DNA of 35,272 nt from Nostoc sp. LEGE 06077 (GCF_015207705.1 NZ_JADEWI010000071.1:1-35272), one strand, 5' to 3'; counted from the stretch's first letter, positions 7,022 to 15,960 are shown. A program made the numbers and translations. The notes: generated from the letters alone by a model not told the origin.

Positions 7022-9466
7022 ATGAAGCTTTGGAGAAGATCTGAATCTAGTCCAAGAGAATGTGATATTAATAACAGCTACTCACGCAATTTACTGCTGA
7101 GGTTTGTTGTTGGTGGCACGACAATTGCTGTCAGTGTTGCAGCTTATTGCACCTATCTAGCAGCCCGCAACCTGGCATTAGCCGATTTGCAACAAGGTGT
7201 GTTTCAACAGGTGCAAAGAGGAGTTGATGAAATTGAAGAGTGGTTACACGTCCGTAAGGTAGAAGTACAAACCCTGGCAAATACTGCAACGGTACGCACT
7301 TTAGATTGGTCTGTAGCAGATCCATATTTACAGGCAGAAGTCAAGCGGATCAATGAATTTTTCTTTTTTCAAATAGTTAGCCTGGATGGTTCGTTTTCTA
7401 ATACTCAGGTTGGTAGGTCAACAAAGAATATTAAGGATCGAGACTTCTTTCAAAAAGCACTAGCAGGACAAAGCAACATTTCCGATCCCTTTATCAGCCG
7501 TTCTACAGGAATTCCCTTAATTGCGATCGCCACGCCCATCTATGGCAATTCTCAGAGTAATGGTTCACCAATTGGTGTTTTCCACGGCAATGTGAAAGTT
7601 GATCGCATTAATAAGGTTGTCAACTCCCTACGCTACGGCAATAACAGCTATGCTTTCGCCCTTAATTCTCAAGGACAGGCGATCATTCATCCAAACGAAG
7701 CCTTAATGTCAACTGTAGAAAAACCTGCGCCCAGCCTGCTAAAAATTCCAGATCGCAATTTAAATGCGATCGCCCAGCAGATGGTCAACAAACAACAGGG
7801 AATTCAGTTACTGGAAATTGACGGTACTAAAAAATATGTTGCCTATATTCCCTTGCAAGAAGCGAATTGGTCTTTAGCTTTGGTAATTCCCCGCGAAAAT
7901 ATTGAATCTCGTTTGCAATTCCTCGATTTAATTGCCCTGATTGTCGCAGGACTAACAGTCACTATGATTACTGTCTTGTGGCGAGTGCAAGCATTTGAAC
8001 AGACGCAATTAAAAAAATCTCAAACGGCTGCTGAGACAGCAAACCACGCTAAAAGCGAATTTTTAGCCAACATGAGTCATGAACTGCGAACACCCTTGAA
8101 TGGCATTTTGGGTTGCGCGCAAATTTTGCTGCGTTCCAAAGGTTTACCAGAAAAAGAGCAATATCACGTCAACATTATTGAACAATGTGGTTCTCATTTG
8201 TTGACCTTAATTAATGACATCTTAGATCTCTCGAAAATCGAAGCCAGGAAACTGGAACTACATCCCCATGATGTGCATTTTCCGTCTTTTATGCAGGGAA
8301 TTGCCGAAATTGCTCAAATTCGGGCTGAACAAAAGGGTATTTTCTTTGTTTATGAAAGTGCAAATGATCTACCCACAGCAGTTCATGTCGATGTCAAAAG
8401 GTTACGTCAGGTATTGTTAAATCTGTTGGGAAATGCCATCAAATTTACCGATGAAGGTCAAGTCACTTTTAAAATTACAGCGATCGCACAACTTGACTCT
8501 CATGGACAAACACAAAAATACTCCATCCACTGTTCTATCAAAGATACAGGAATTGGCATAGCACCAGCAGAACTGAGTAAGATTTTCTTACCATTTGAGC
8601 AAGTAGGTGAAAAAAAGCGTCAAACCGAAGGTACAGGGTTGGGTTTAGCTATCACTCGCCAGTTAGTACAGATGATGGGTAGTGATATCCATGTTAAAAG
8701 TCAGGTTGGTGAGGGTAGCACTTTCTGGTTTGAGATAGAAATGCCAGCCGCCAGCGAATGGGTACAATCAGCGATGGCTGCATCAACAAAACAAATCCTT
8801 GGCTTTGAAGATAGTCCGCGCACAATTTTGATGGTGGACGATCGCTGGGAAAATCGCACAGTCATTACAAACTTGTTACAACCACTAGGCTTTAACGTAG
8901 TTGAAGCTAACAATGGTCAGGAAGGGTTAGCAAAAGCGATCGCTATCAAACCAGATTTGGTGATTACAGACCTACTTATGCCAGAAATGGATGGGTTTGA
9001 ATTGATTCACAGCCTGCGTTGCACTCCAGAAATTCAAGATGTCAAAATTATTGTTTCTTCTGCTAGTGTTTTTGAAGCTGACCAAAATCGTAGTCTCCAA
9101 GCAGGCGGTAACGACTTTCTCAGCAAACCTGTACAAGTAGATGAATTACTCAATCAATTAGAAAAGCATCTAAATTTGACATGGATTTATCAGCAGCCGC
9201 AGTCTGAGAGACAAGTAACCAAGAATTTAGCTACATTTAATATTCCATCAGATTCCTTAATTCCTCCTCCTCCCGAAGTATTGCAAGAACTCATTACATT
9301 AGCGAAGAAAGGTAACTTCAATGCCATCCTCAAGTGGGCTGATCAACTGGAGGCTTCAGAACCGAATTTTGCTAACTTTGCTAACCAACTGAGACAACTA
9401 GCAAGACAATTTGATGAAGATATCCTTATCAGTTTTTTGAATCAAAATGAGGTAGAAACAAAATGA
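7022..9466 (+). CDS. Hybrid sensor histidine kinase with Cache-type sensor and receiver domain
   Basis: The protein has 814 residues. A transmembrane helix at about 24-46, an extracytoplasmic Cache-like sensor at about 50-298 (DRDFFQKALAG, GVFHGNVKVDRI) and a second helix at about 301-320 precede the kinase. The dimerisation/phosphoacceptor box is FLANMSHELRTPLNGILG with His353. The ATPase carries N467/N471, DTGIGI near 508 and GTGLGL near 538. A receiver follows with D606/D607, phospho-acceptor D650 and K702. A helical tail of about 90 residues ends the protein. All key residues are present, so it should autophosphorylate and pass phosphate to its own receiver. Its stop overlaps the start of the next kinase (ATGA), which implies translational coupling and a joint phosphorelay. 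The signal is unknown. Confidence 0.94.
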   Translation: MKLWRRSESSPRECDINNSYSRNLLLRFVVGGTTIAVSVAAYCTYLAARNLALADLQQGVFQQVQRGVDEIEEWLHVRKVEVQTLANTATVRTLDWSVADPYLQAEVKRINEFFFFQIVSLDGSFSNTQVGRSTKNIKDRDFFQKALAGQSNISDPFISRSTGIPLIAIATPIYGNSQSNGSPIGVFHGNVKVDRINKVVNSLRYGNNSYAFALNSQGQAIIHPNEALMSTVEKPAPSLLKIPDRNLNAIAQQMVNKQQGIQLLEIDGTKKYVAYIPLQEANWSLALVIPRENIESRLQFLDLIALIVAGLTVTMITVLWRVQAFEQTQLKKSQTAAETANHAKSEFLANMSHELRTPLNGILGCAQILLRSKGLPEKEQYHVNIIEQCGSHLLTLINDILDLSKIEARKLELHPHDVHFPSFMQGIAEIAQIRAEQKGIFFVYESANDLPTAVHVDVKRLRQVLLNLLGNAIKFTDEGQVTFKITAIAQLDSHGQTQKYSIHCSIKDTGIGIAPAELSKIFLPFEQVGEKKRQTEGTGLGLAITRQLVQMMGSDIHVKSQVGEGSTFWFEIEMPAASEWVQSAMAASTKQILGFEDSPRTILMVDDRWENRTVITNLLQPLGFNVVEANNGQEGLAKAIAIKPDLVITDLLMPEMDGFELIHSLRCTPEIQDVKIIVSSASVFEADQNRSLQAGGNDFLSKPVQVDELLNQLEKHLNLTWIYQQPQSERQVTKNLATFNIPSDSLIPPPPEVLQELITLAKKGNFNAILKWADQLEASEPNFANFANQLRQLARQFDEDILISFLNQNEVETK

Positions 9467-10752
9467 CAGCAACAATATCAGAGCAAACATATATTTGCGA
9501 TCGCCACCCGCGAGGAATTGTTTTAGTTGTTGATGATAACCCTGCCAATTTACAAGTTTTATCCAGCTTTTTAGATGAGTCTAACTTTGAAGTTTGGGCA
9601 GTTCGCAGTGGTGAGAAAGCCCTTCAGAAATTAAACAACGACAATTTACCCGATTTAATCTTGCTTGATGTGATGATGCCGGGTATGGATGGATTTGAAA
9701 CCTGTCAACATCTTAAAAACGATCCTCGTTCTGAAGATATTCCCGTCATTTTTATGACTGCATTATCCGAAACTGCGGATAAAGTCAAAGGATTACGCTT
9801 AGGTGCTGTAGACTACATTACCAAACCTTTTCAGCAAGAAGAAGTATTAGTGCGAATTGAACATCATTTGCAGCTAAGAAATTTGACCAAAACTTTAATT
9901 GCTCAAAACACCGAACTCCAAAAAACTCAAACCCAACTTATCCAAGCCGAAAAAGTAGCAACGTTAGGTCAACTAGCAGCCGGAATCGCCCATGAGGTAA
10001 ACAATCCCATCAATTTTATCGCTGGCAATTTAAATTTTCTAGAACAGTATGTTCAAGAGATAATAAGTTTAATTGAACTATATCAAAAGCATCTATCCGA
10101 ACCACCTAACGAAATTAAAACAGCAATTAAAAAAATTAATTTAAGTTTTTTGTTGGATGATATATCTAAAATTATTCAATCGATGCAACTGGGGACTAAT
10201 CGCGTTACAGAAATTGTCTCATCGTTAAATAAGTTTTCTCGACATAGTGAGGCAGGTAAAAAACTAGCTAACCTACAAGAAGGTATAGAAACCACACTTT
10301 TAATTCTAGGTCATCGACTTAAAGCTAATGCTCATCGTGATACTATTCAAATAATTAAAGAATATGGAGATTTACCACTGGTTGAGTGTTATCCAGGTGA
10401 AATTAATCAAGTCTTTATGAATTTGATTTGTAATGCGATTGATGCTATTGAAGAATCACAAAAAAATCAAAAATTCCAGGATACAATCAAAAATCCTGGT
10501 GTGATTCGCATTACCACCGAGGTCAGGGGAGACAAAGTAGTTCTCAAAGTTGCTGATAATGGTTTAGGCATTAATGAAGCAGAACAAACCAAAATTTTCG
10601 ATGCTTTTTATACAACTAAACCCATTGGTAAAGGAACAGGTTTAGGTCTATCAATTGCTTACCAAATTGTGGTTAACAATCATCATGGCAAATTATATTA
10701 CCAATCAAAGTTAGGTGAAGGTCTAGAATTTATGATTGAACTACCTATCTGA
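9463..10752 (+). CDS. Response-regulator/histidine kinase (REC-HisKA-HATPase)
   Basis: A soluble 429-residue protein. The N-terminal receiver (about 18-135) has D24/D25, phospho-acceptor D69 and K121. A short coiled coil (about 140-165) leads to the H-box GQLAAGIAHEVNNPINFIAG with His177. The ATPase shows MNLICNAIDAIEES, DNGLGI and GKGTGLGLSIA. This REC-then-kinase order is common in cyanobacteria and lets an upstream kinase control a second kinase. The ATG overlaps the stop of the membrane hybrid kinase by four bases, so the two are probably made together and the first likely phosphorylates D69. No DNA-binding output gene adjoins, so the final target is elsewhere. Confidence 0.94.
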   Translation: MTATISEQTYICDRHPRGIVLVVDDNPANLQVLSSFLDESNFEVWAVRSGEKALQKLNNDNLPDLILLDVMMPGMDGFETCQHLKNDPRSEDIPVIFMTALSETADKVKGLRLGAVDYITKPFQQEEVLVRIEHHLQLRNLTKTLIAQNTELQKTQTQLIQAEKVATLGQLAAGIAHEVNNPINFIAGNLNFLEQYVQEIISLIELYQKHLSEPPNEIKTAIKKINLSFLLDDISKIIQSMQLGTNRVTEIVSSLNKFSRHSEAGKKLANLQEGIETTLLILGHRLKANAHRDTIQIIKEYGDLPLVECYPGEINQVFMNLICNAIDAIEESQKNQKFQDTIKNPGVIRITTEVRGDKVVLKVADNGLGINEAEQTKIFDAFYTTKPIGKGTGLGLSIAYQIVVNNHHGKLYYQSKLGEGLEFMIELPI

Positions 10753-10825
10753 TTATTGTGTTCGGTGAAAGGCTGATAATTTAAGAGTGCAGGGGAGAAA
10801 ATTTTTAGGGACTGTTGAACTCAGG

Positions 10826-11713
10826 CTAATTTAAGTGCTGCTGTAATAGACCAATAATTACTTCGGGTAATTCTAGATTAGGCAGTATTCCAGCATCTGC
10901 GATCGCATAAAATTTTTCTACAACATCAGAATTTAAATTTGCCAATCTCCGCCCTAATTTAATATTAGTAAATTGCGCTTTTTCGCCCCAAAAAAATACA
11001 CTCGGAATTGTTAACTGTTGAATATATAAACTCAAATCAAAATACAAATCACCCCGCAAAAATGCCAAAGCAGCAAACTTAGCATTAGGTTGTTGTGCTG
11101 AGGTTAAATAAGCTGATACCATTTCTGCTGAAACACGTTCTGGTTTAGCAAAAAGAAAACTTTGTAAAAAATTCCCCACCGCTAATTCATTTTCCGCACC
11201 CAAGGTATAAATTAAACTATCTACCAACGGCGTATTAATTACTGAAAGTGGTAATCTACGTCCAGCACCTTGACCAAAATCATCAAAGCCAGAAGGACAC
11301 ACTAAATATAATGATTGAAATAATTGCGGCTGACTAATAGCTAAACGAATAGTCAAAGCAGCTGTAAGAGAAGATGCTATAACTTTGACAGGCTGATGAC
11401 AAGTTTGAGTAATAAATTCGGCAAGTGTAGTTAGATAATCTTTAATTTGATAATCGCGTACCGGGTGTGCAGAATCGCCCCAACCAATTAAATCAGGTGC
11501 TAAAATGCGATATTTCGCCGCAAAAGCTGGGTACACCTTCGACCATTCATAAGCGGAAGCCCCACCCCCAAAATTATGCAGAAATAGTAGTGGGGTTAAA
11601 TCTTCATTATCAGCATTCAACCAAGGTGCAGATGTTTGAGTATAATACACCATCGCGCCCAAGGAAGTATGAATCACTTTATGCCCAAAGCCAGGAGGTT
11701 GAAACTGAAGCAT
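10826..11713 (-). CDS. Alpha/beta-hydrolase-fold protein with atypical catalytic residues
   Basis: The 295-residue protein keeps the alpha/beta hydrolase layout: LLFLHNFGGGASAYEW (oxyanion region), RILAPDLIGWGDS, then the nucleophile elbow. The elbow reads ASSLT rather than GxSxG, with Ser115 the likely nucleophile. The usual acid position (WGExD) reads WGEKAQF, with Ala in place of Asp. The usual His (G-H-LP-H-LE) reads AGILPNLELP, with both His missing. It may be inactive, use other residues, or serve as a binding protein. From memory a similar degenerate pattern recurs in cyanobacterial homologues, so this is probably a conserved subfamily and not a recent mutation. There is no signal peptide. 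A heptamer repeat tract lies directly upstream. Confidence 0.85.
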   Translation of the reverse strand: MLQFQPPGFGHKVIHTSLGAMVYYTQTSAPWLNADNEDLTPLLFLHNFGGGASAYEWSKVYPAFAAKYRILAPDLIGWGDSAHPVRDYQIKDYLTTLAEFITQTCHQPVKVIASSLTAALTIRLAISQPQLFQSLYLVCPSGFDDFGQGAGRRLPLSVINTPLVDSLIYTLGAENELAVGNFLQSFLFAKPERVSAEMVSAYLTSAQQPNAKFAALAFLRGDLYFDLSLYIQQLTIPSVFFWGEKAQFTNIKLGRRLANLNSDVVEKFYAIADAGILPNLELPEVIIGLLQQHLN

Positions 11714-11716
11714 AAA

Positions 11717-11769
11717 AAGTATGAAGTATGAAATATAAAGTATGAAGTGTGAAGTGTGAAGTATGAAAT
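11717..11769. repeat. Heptanucleotide STRR tract (AAGTATG family)
   Basis: Seven and a half 7-bp units run in register: AAGTATG twice, AAATATA, AAGTATG, AAGTGTG twice, AAGTATG and a partial copy. The tract begins four bases upstream of the hydrolase start codon and so occupies its ribosome-binding region. No Shine-Dalgarno sequence is visible there. Confidence 0.9.
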
Positions 11770-11822
11770 AAATCGAATAAAAGAGTTAAAGCTTTTGATT
11801 TACTACTCCCCACTCCCTTTAT

Positions 11823-12320
11823 TTAGCGATTATCTCTAGTAATATGAGTTAGCTGATTTAAGTTATCACCACTAATTTTATAAGCATTACCAAAACCCAG
11901 AATAAAACGGCCTGTAATCGGAGTAAGCTGAAAAATCCGAAAGTCACCTAAACCTTTTAAGACTTCAATCATTTCCCCAAAGCGTTCTTGAAGTTGGTCA
12001 ACAGTTTTATTCCAAGTGTCTGTATCCCGTTCTATTAACGTAGCAGTACAATCAAAACTTAAACGACGACGAGCAAAAATGTTATTACTTTTTGCTTCAT
12101 CTTCAATAAATAAAATACTCAACCGAGGATTAGCATAAATATTTTGTGTGTGGATTGCCAAGTCACTGATATAAATATAAATACTTTTGGCTTCATCAAT
12201 CACAAAAGGTGCATAACTACTATTCGGTACACCATCCTGACTGACTGTGCTAATAATGACACTCTGAAACTCTTGCAGAAAACTTGCGTATTCAGCTTGA
12301 GCTTGTTCTAGTTGGCTCAT
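11823..12320 (-). CDS. HugZ/pyridoxamine 5'-phosphate oxidase-like protein
   Basis: A 165-residue split-barrel protein. The segments QSVIISTVSQDGVPNSSYAP (about 19-38), IYIYISDLAIHTQNI and NPRLSILFIEDEA follow the flavin-binding pattern of the PNPOx-like superfamily. The C-terminal FRIFQLTPITGRFILGFGNA (about 126-145) is typical of the HugZ branch, which includes haem oxygenases of pathogens. In cyanobacteria the substrate is not established; binding of FMN, F420 or haem are all possible. The barrel is near the usual single-domain length. The gene probably shares a leftward transcript with the downstream hydrolase, but the STRR tract in the 109-bp gap weakens that. Confidence 0.85.
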   Translation of the reverse strand: MSQLEQAQAEYASFLQEFQSVIISTVSQDGVPNSSYAPFVIDEAKSIYIYISDLAIHTQNIYANPRLSILFIEDEAKSNNIFARRRLSFDCTATLIERDTDTWNKTVDQLQERFGEMIEVLKGLGDFRIFQLTPITGRFILGFGNAYKISGDNLNQLTHITRDNR

Positions 12321-12470
12321 AAGTAAGTTTTTGTATGATTAATTACATTTAACTGAGCATTTTAGCGTTTTTGGGCGATCGCCAAAACACCAATTTATTG
12401 TACCTACTTCCTCATATTTGAGAACAAAACCGATATCATGTAACAAACAACAAGTAATGAGGACGCAATT

Positions 12471-13955
12471 GTGAGTGACAAAAATCGTTCTCAATGGGAC
12501 TTAGGCAGGTTTATCAAAACCTTGTCTTACTTTGAGGTTATTCCCTTTCTCAACTGCATACAAAAACTCATCCAAGGTCGTCCCCAAGAAACAACATCTA
12601 GACCTAATGGAGACAAAAATGTGGGTGTAATACTAGTAGCTGGTGCAACAGGTGGTCTTGGTAAACGAGTCGTAGGGCGACTTGTAAAACGAGGTTATCA
12701 AGTAAGAGGTCTGGTGCGTGATATTGAAAAAGCACGGTCAATTCTGGGTAACGATGTTGACTTAGTAGTTGCAGATATTACCAAACCTGAAACTTTAAAT
12801 ACTTTAGTCATGGCTAATATTCAAGCCGTGATTTGTTGTACAGCCGTGCGTGTCCAACCAGTGGAAGGAGACACAGCTAATAGAGAAAAATATTATCAAG
12901 GCATTAAATTTTACCAACCGGAAATTGTTGGCGACACTCCCGAAAATGTCGAATATCAAGGTGTGAAAAACTTAGTCGCAGCAGCCGTAAAATATCTCCC
13001 CGCAGCCAACGAAAAACTTATATTCGATTTTACCCATCCCTCAGCCGAATTAAAAAATATCTGGGGTGCGCTAGATGATGTCGTCATGGGTGGTGTGAGT
13101 TCCAGTAATATTCAATTAACAGAAAATACCGCTGTGTTTGCTGGTAATGTTTCCACCGCCAACTCAGGAGGATTTGCTTCAGTTAGAACTAAAAATTTCG
13201 ACCCACCATTTAATTTATCTGGTTACGCAGGTGTAGAATTACGCGTTAAAGGTGATGGTCAACGTTATAAAATCTTCCTCCGTCCCGATGCAACATGGGA
13301 TGGTTTAGGTTACAGCTATTCTTTCGATACAGTCGCTAATACTTGGATCAATATTCGTATTCCTTTTGCTGAATTAACCCCTGTATTTCGAGCTAAAACT
13401 GTTAAAGATGCTCCACCATTAGATGCTAGTGGAATAAGCTCATTTCAACTGATGTTGAGCAAATTTGAATATGATGGTGCATTAAATCCCAAATTTACAC
13501 CTGGTGGTTTTAGTTTACAGATAGAATCTATCAAGGCATATAACGGCAAAACTATATCCCAATTTGTGCTTGTCAGTTCCGCAGGTGTTACCCGTCCCGG
13601 TAGACCAGGAATTAATTTAGATGAAGAACCACCCGCAGTGAGATTAAATGATCAATTGGGTGGTATTTTAACCTGGAAGCTAAAAGGCGAGGATAGTTTA
13701 AGAACTAGTAGTATTCCTTACACAATTATTAGACCTTGCGCTTTAACGGAAGAACCTGGTGGACAGGAAGTAATCTTTGAACAAGGTGATAATATTCGCG
13801 GCAAAATCAGCCGAGAGGATGTGGCAGAAATTTGTGTACAAACGTTAGAACAAAGTAAAGTGCATAATGTTACTTTTGAAGTCAAAGCAACAGAAAATAA
13901 AGTGAACTCTCTCAATTGGGAAGCACTATTTTCTGGTTTACAACCTGATAAATAA
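12471..13955 (+). CDS. Atypical SDR with inserted CIA30 domain
   Basis: The 494-residue protein opens with a Rossmann fold, LVAGATGGLGKRVVGRL at about 56-72 with glycines G58, G61 and G64. The fold is interrupted at about 180-365 by a CIA30 (NDUFAF1-type) domain, recognisable by LDDVVMGGVSSSN and a beta-sandwich, and it resumes at FVLVSSAGVTRPG and YTIIRPCALTEEPGG. The same arrangement is known in the plant chloroplast protein HCF173, which supports psbA translation and photosystem II assembly. A role in photosynthetic complex biogenesis is therefore inferred here, not shown. The catalytic YxxxK is not evident, as usual for atypical SDRs. The start is GTG, preceded by AATGAGGA. Confidence 0.9.
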   Translation: MSDKNRSQWDLGRFIKTLSYFEVIPFLNCIQKLIQGRPQETTSRPNGDKNVGVILVAGATGGLGKRVVGRLVKRGYQVRGLVRDIEKARSILGNDVDLVVADITKPETLNTLVMANIQAVICCTAVRVQPVEGDTANREKYYQGIKFYQPEIVGDTPENVEYQGVKNLVAAAVKYLPAANEKLIFDFTHPSAELKNIWGALDDVVMGGVSSSNIQLTENTAVFAGNVSTANSGGFASVRTKNFDPPFNLSGYAGVELRVKGDGQRYKIFLRPDATWDGLGYSYSFDTVANTWINIRIPFAELTPVFRAKTVKDAPPLDASGISSFQLMLSKFEYDGALNPKFTPGGFSLQIESIKAYNGKTISQFVLVSSAGVTRPGRPGINLDEEPPAVRLNDQLGGILTWKLKGEDSLRTSSIPYTIIRPCALTEEPGGQEVIFEQGDNIRGKISREDVAEICVQTLEQSKVHNVTFEVKATENKVNSLNWEALFSGLQPDK

Positions 13956-13992
13956 ATAAACTCTATTCACATCTTGCGTTTATACGAACAAA

Positions 13993-14095
13993 ACCCGCCT
14001 GCGCGGGTGCCAAACTCTATACAGAGTATTTTGGGTAAATGAGGCACAAGCGTAAAACCCAAAATTATGTAGAGACGTTATATTTAACGTCTCTA
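13993..14095. repeat. Cluster of four palindromic intergenic repeats
   Basis: Four hairpins lie close together. ACCCGC/GCGGGT is at 13993-13998/14003-14008, and ACTCT/AGAGT is near 14014-14027. ATTTTGGGT/ACCCAAAAT is at 14028-14036/14057-14065. TAGAGACGTTA/TAACGTCTCTA (11 bp perfect, 4-base loop) is at 14070-14080/14085-14095. The last belongs to the GTAGAGACGT-type palindrome recalled as frequent in Nostoc. The cluster may end the SDR-CIA30 transcript. Confidence 0.75.
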
Positions 14096-14127
14096 TGCTC
14101 TTTCTTTGCGTTTTTGCAATTCGGAAA

Positions 14128-14475
14128 ATGAAAAGACTTCAAGCATTAGGAATAGCAGTTGCTTTAGTCATCATAATCTGGGCTGGGTTATTTTCTCGCA
14201 CCGCGTCATCACAGCAAACCGAATCTCGCCTGAATAATTTGCAAGCTGATTTTAATCGGATGGAGTCGCGGTTAAATCAAATAGAATCTCAACTCGGAAA
14301 CACCCGCCAGTCTCCTAACTCCAGAACAACGATTACCGTACCACAGTCAAGCAGAAGAAATTTGTCACAGTCAGAACGTGATAAAATGTTTGACCGATTG
14401 GCAACTTTAGTGGTTGAATTAAAACAACAAGTTAACACTTTAGAGCAACGCATTGCTAAGTTAGAATCTCGTTAA
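14128..14475 (+). CDS. Small membrane-anchored coiled-coil protein, unknown function
   Basis: I prefer the ATG at 14128 (MKRLQALGIAVALVIIIWAG) because it gives an ordinary signal anchor. The frame is open from an ATG at 14095, but those eleven extra residues overlap the end of a palindromic repeat. The 115-residue product has one hydrophobic segment (about 5-22), then two heptad-rich stretches (about 30-57 and 86-113) joined by a Ser/Thr/Arg-rich linker. It probably sits in the plasma or thylakoid membrane with the coiled coil outside the cytoplasm. No family is recognised. It is followed after 5 bp by the GFA-type gene, so the two are probably cotranscribed. Confidence 0.7.
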   Translation: MKRLQALGIAVALVIIIWAGLFSRTASSQQTESRLNNLQADFNRMESRLNQIESQLGNTRQSPNSRTTITVPQSSRRNLSQSERDKMFDRLATLVVELKQQVNTLEQRIAKLESR

Positions 14476-14480
14476 TTAAC

Positions 14481-14873
14481 ATGGCAATTAATATTTCAGA
14501 ACCAATGATATATGAAGGCGGTTGTCATTGTGGTGCGGTAAGGTTTCGAGTTGTAGTTAAGCAAAACAAAGTTGATGATTGTAATTGTTCTATTTGCCGA
14601 AAGAAAGGCTTTTTACACTTAATCGTCCCCCAAGAACAATTTACATTATTACAAGGCGAAAACGAGTTAACAACTTACAAATTTAATACAGGAGTTGCTC
14701 AACATAAATTCTGTAGCATTTGTGGAATACATTCTTTTTATATACCCCGCAGCCATCCTGATTGTATCGATGTAAATGTGCGCTGCTTAGATGGCGATGT
14801 CATGGCAAATTTTGAAGTTGTACCTTTTGATGGGATGAATTGGGAAGCTAATATCCACAAGTTGATTAATTAA
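14481..14873 (+). CDS. GFA/CENP-V family zinc-binding protein
   Basis: The 130-residue protein shows the cysteine pattern of the glutathione-dependent formaldehyde-activating (GFA)/CENP-V fold: C15-x-C17, C34-x-C36-x2-C39 and C78-x2-C81, expected to hold structural and active-site zinc. The early GGCHCGAVRF and the DCNCSICRKKG block are diagnostic. Substrates are known for few members, and glutathione-formaldehyde chemistry is doubtful for most of them, so only the family is asserted. The start could instead be the Met nine codons in (MIYEGG). It lies 5 bp after the coiled-coil membrane protein. Confidence 0.92.
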   Translation: MAINISEPMIYEGGCHCGAVRFRVVVKQNKVDDCNCSICRKKGFLHLIVPQEQFTLLQGENELTTYKFNTGVAQHKFCSICGIHSFYIPRSHPDCIDVNVRCLDGDVMANFEVVPFDGMNWEANIHKLIN

Positions 14874-15364
14874 TATTTTTGCAAATAAGTAATTATATTG
14901 GTGTTCATCATCTAAATGCGCTTCCTAAATAATGCGGAGAAAGAAGAAAAATTGAGTAGAAAATCAATATCTACCTAGTTGTTTCAAAAAGTAAACAAAA
15001 TCGGTTTACCTACCTGAATTTTTGCAGGTTGGGGTTATAGCTTTTCACAAAATATTTATACCTGCTATATTATTTATGTAGGTTCTACACCAGATACAGA
15101 TAGTTTATCTGGTATTTATCGTTTTTTGAAGAAAAAACACAATATATATATTTTTGTAGAGCAATTGCTAAAGAAATATGAGGAAAATTCAACCACAGGT
15201 AATGGAGATTATATAAAGGTTGTACGAGGAGTGAATAGATGTCTCATTAGCCTGTTTTACAAGCTGATATACCTGAATAATGGGAATCTCTTCAATTAAG
15301 CAAGCATAGAAAGATTATTCAGTTTATATCAGTTATTAACCCTTGAGAATTAGGGAAAATTTCT
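14874..15364. other. AT-rich gene-free stretch with short inverted repeats
   Basis: 491 bp contain no credible reading frame. Visible structure is ACCAGATA/TATCTGGT at 15089-15096/15106-15113 (9-base loop) and a weak ACCTG/CAGGT hairpin near 15012-15028. The composition could reflect a decayed gene, but no protein remnant was recognised. AGGG about nine bases before the ATG at 15365 is a plausible ribosome-binding site for the next gene. Confidence 0.5.
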
Positions 15365-15739
15365 ATGAATCAACCATATCTATCTCCCGATGATTTACCT
15401 TCTCATAAAACAACACTAATTAGTGAATTATTACTTAGTCAACTAGAAGAGACAGTCAAACAACGCTTTTTTTCTACTTGCGATCGCTCTGTTCGCCTTT
15501 TACTCTCTGGTTGTCATTGGTATTTCAAAGTCAATAGCGGTATTCTCATATTAATCATGGTTTGCCATGATATCGAAAGCTATCAGAACATTATGATGAC
15601 TGTTCCCCATTTAGCAGACAAGTTAAAGAAGTTTGCTAACCAAGCCAAAATTAGTATTAGTTCTCCTGTGAACCAAGGTGTTCCTTGGGTAATTAGTGTC
15701 AATGATATCTTTTTTGGAGAAGAATCATCTGAGCGTTAA
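15365..15739 (+). CDS. Conserved-looking hypothetical protein
   Basis: A 124-residue protein that I do not recognise. It has an acidic N-terminal region, a central mixed strand/helix region (RSVRLLLSGCHWYFKVNSGI, about 42-61), one hydrophobic strand (ILILIMVC) and a C-terminal VNQGVPWVISVNDIFF. There is no signal peptide. The compact alpha/beta pattern and the ribosome-binding-like AGGG upstream favour a real gene. It stands alone between a gene-free stretch and heptamer repeats. Confidence 0.65.
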   Translation: MNQPYLSPDDLPSHKTTLISELLLSQLEETVKQRFFSTCDRSVRLLLSGCHWYFKVNSGILILIMVCHDIESYQNIMMTVPHLADKLKKFANQAKISISSPVNQGVPWVISVNDIFFGEESSER

Positions 15740-15755
15740 TCTATAGAAGGGAAAA

Positions 15756-15797
15756 GGTGACAGGGGACAGTGAACAGTGAAGAGGGAACAGGGGACA
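15756..15797. repeat. Heptanucleotide STRR tract (GGGGACA/GGGAACA family)
   Basis: Six 7-bp units run exactly in phase: GGTGACA, GGGGACA, GTGAACA, GTGAAGA, GGGAACA and GGGGACA. The tract lies 17 bp beyond the stop of the hypothetical gene. The same family, inverted, occurs at 22183-22210. Confidence 0.92.
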
Positions 15798-15854
15798 GGG
15801 TTACTTCGTTAGGATGATGTTGATTAGTCAAATCTTTGTAACTACTGGATTTAT

Positions 15855-15871
15855 ACTCAGCACTTAGCACT
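15855..15871. repeat. Short STRR tract (ACTCAGC family)
   Basis: ACTCAGC and ACTTAGC stand in tandem, followed by a partial ACT. This matches the family seen at 5449-5469 and within mutL. Confidence 0.6.
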
Positions 15872-15960
15872 TTGAAATGAGTACTGATGTAAATGGGGAG
15901 ATAAAGAAAATTAATCTTTGTCCCCCCATCCCTTTTTAGCCTAATTTGCTAGGTACAAAC

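Noticed and set aside
14874-15364. Decayed gene in the AT-rich gap
   Set aside because: No reading frame in any direction gave a recognisable protein fragment; only short hairpins are supported.
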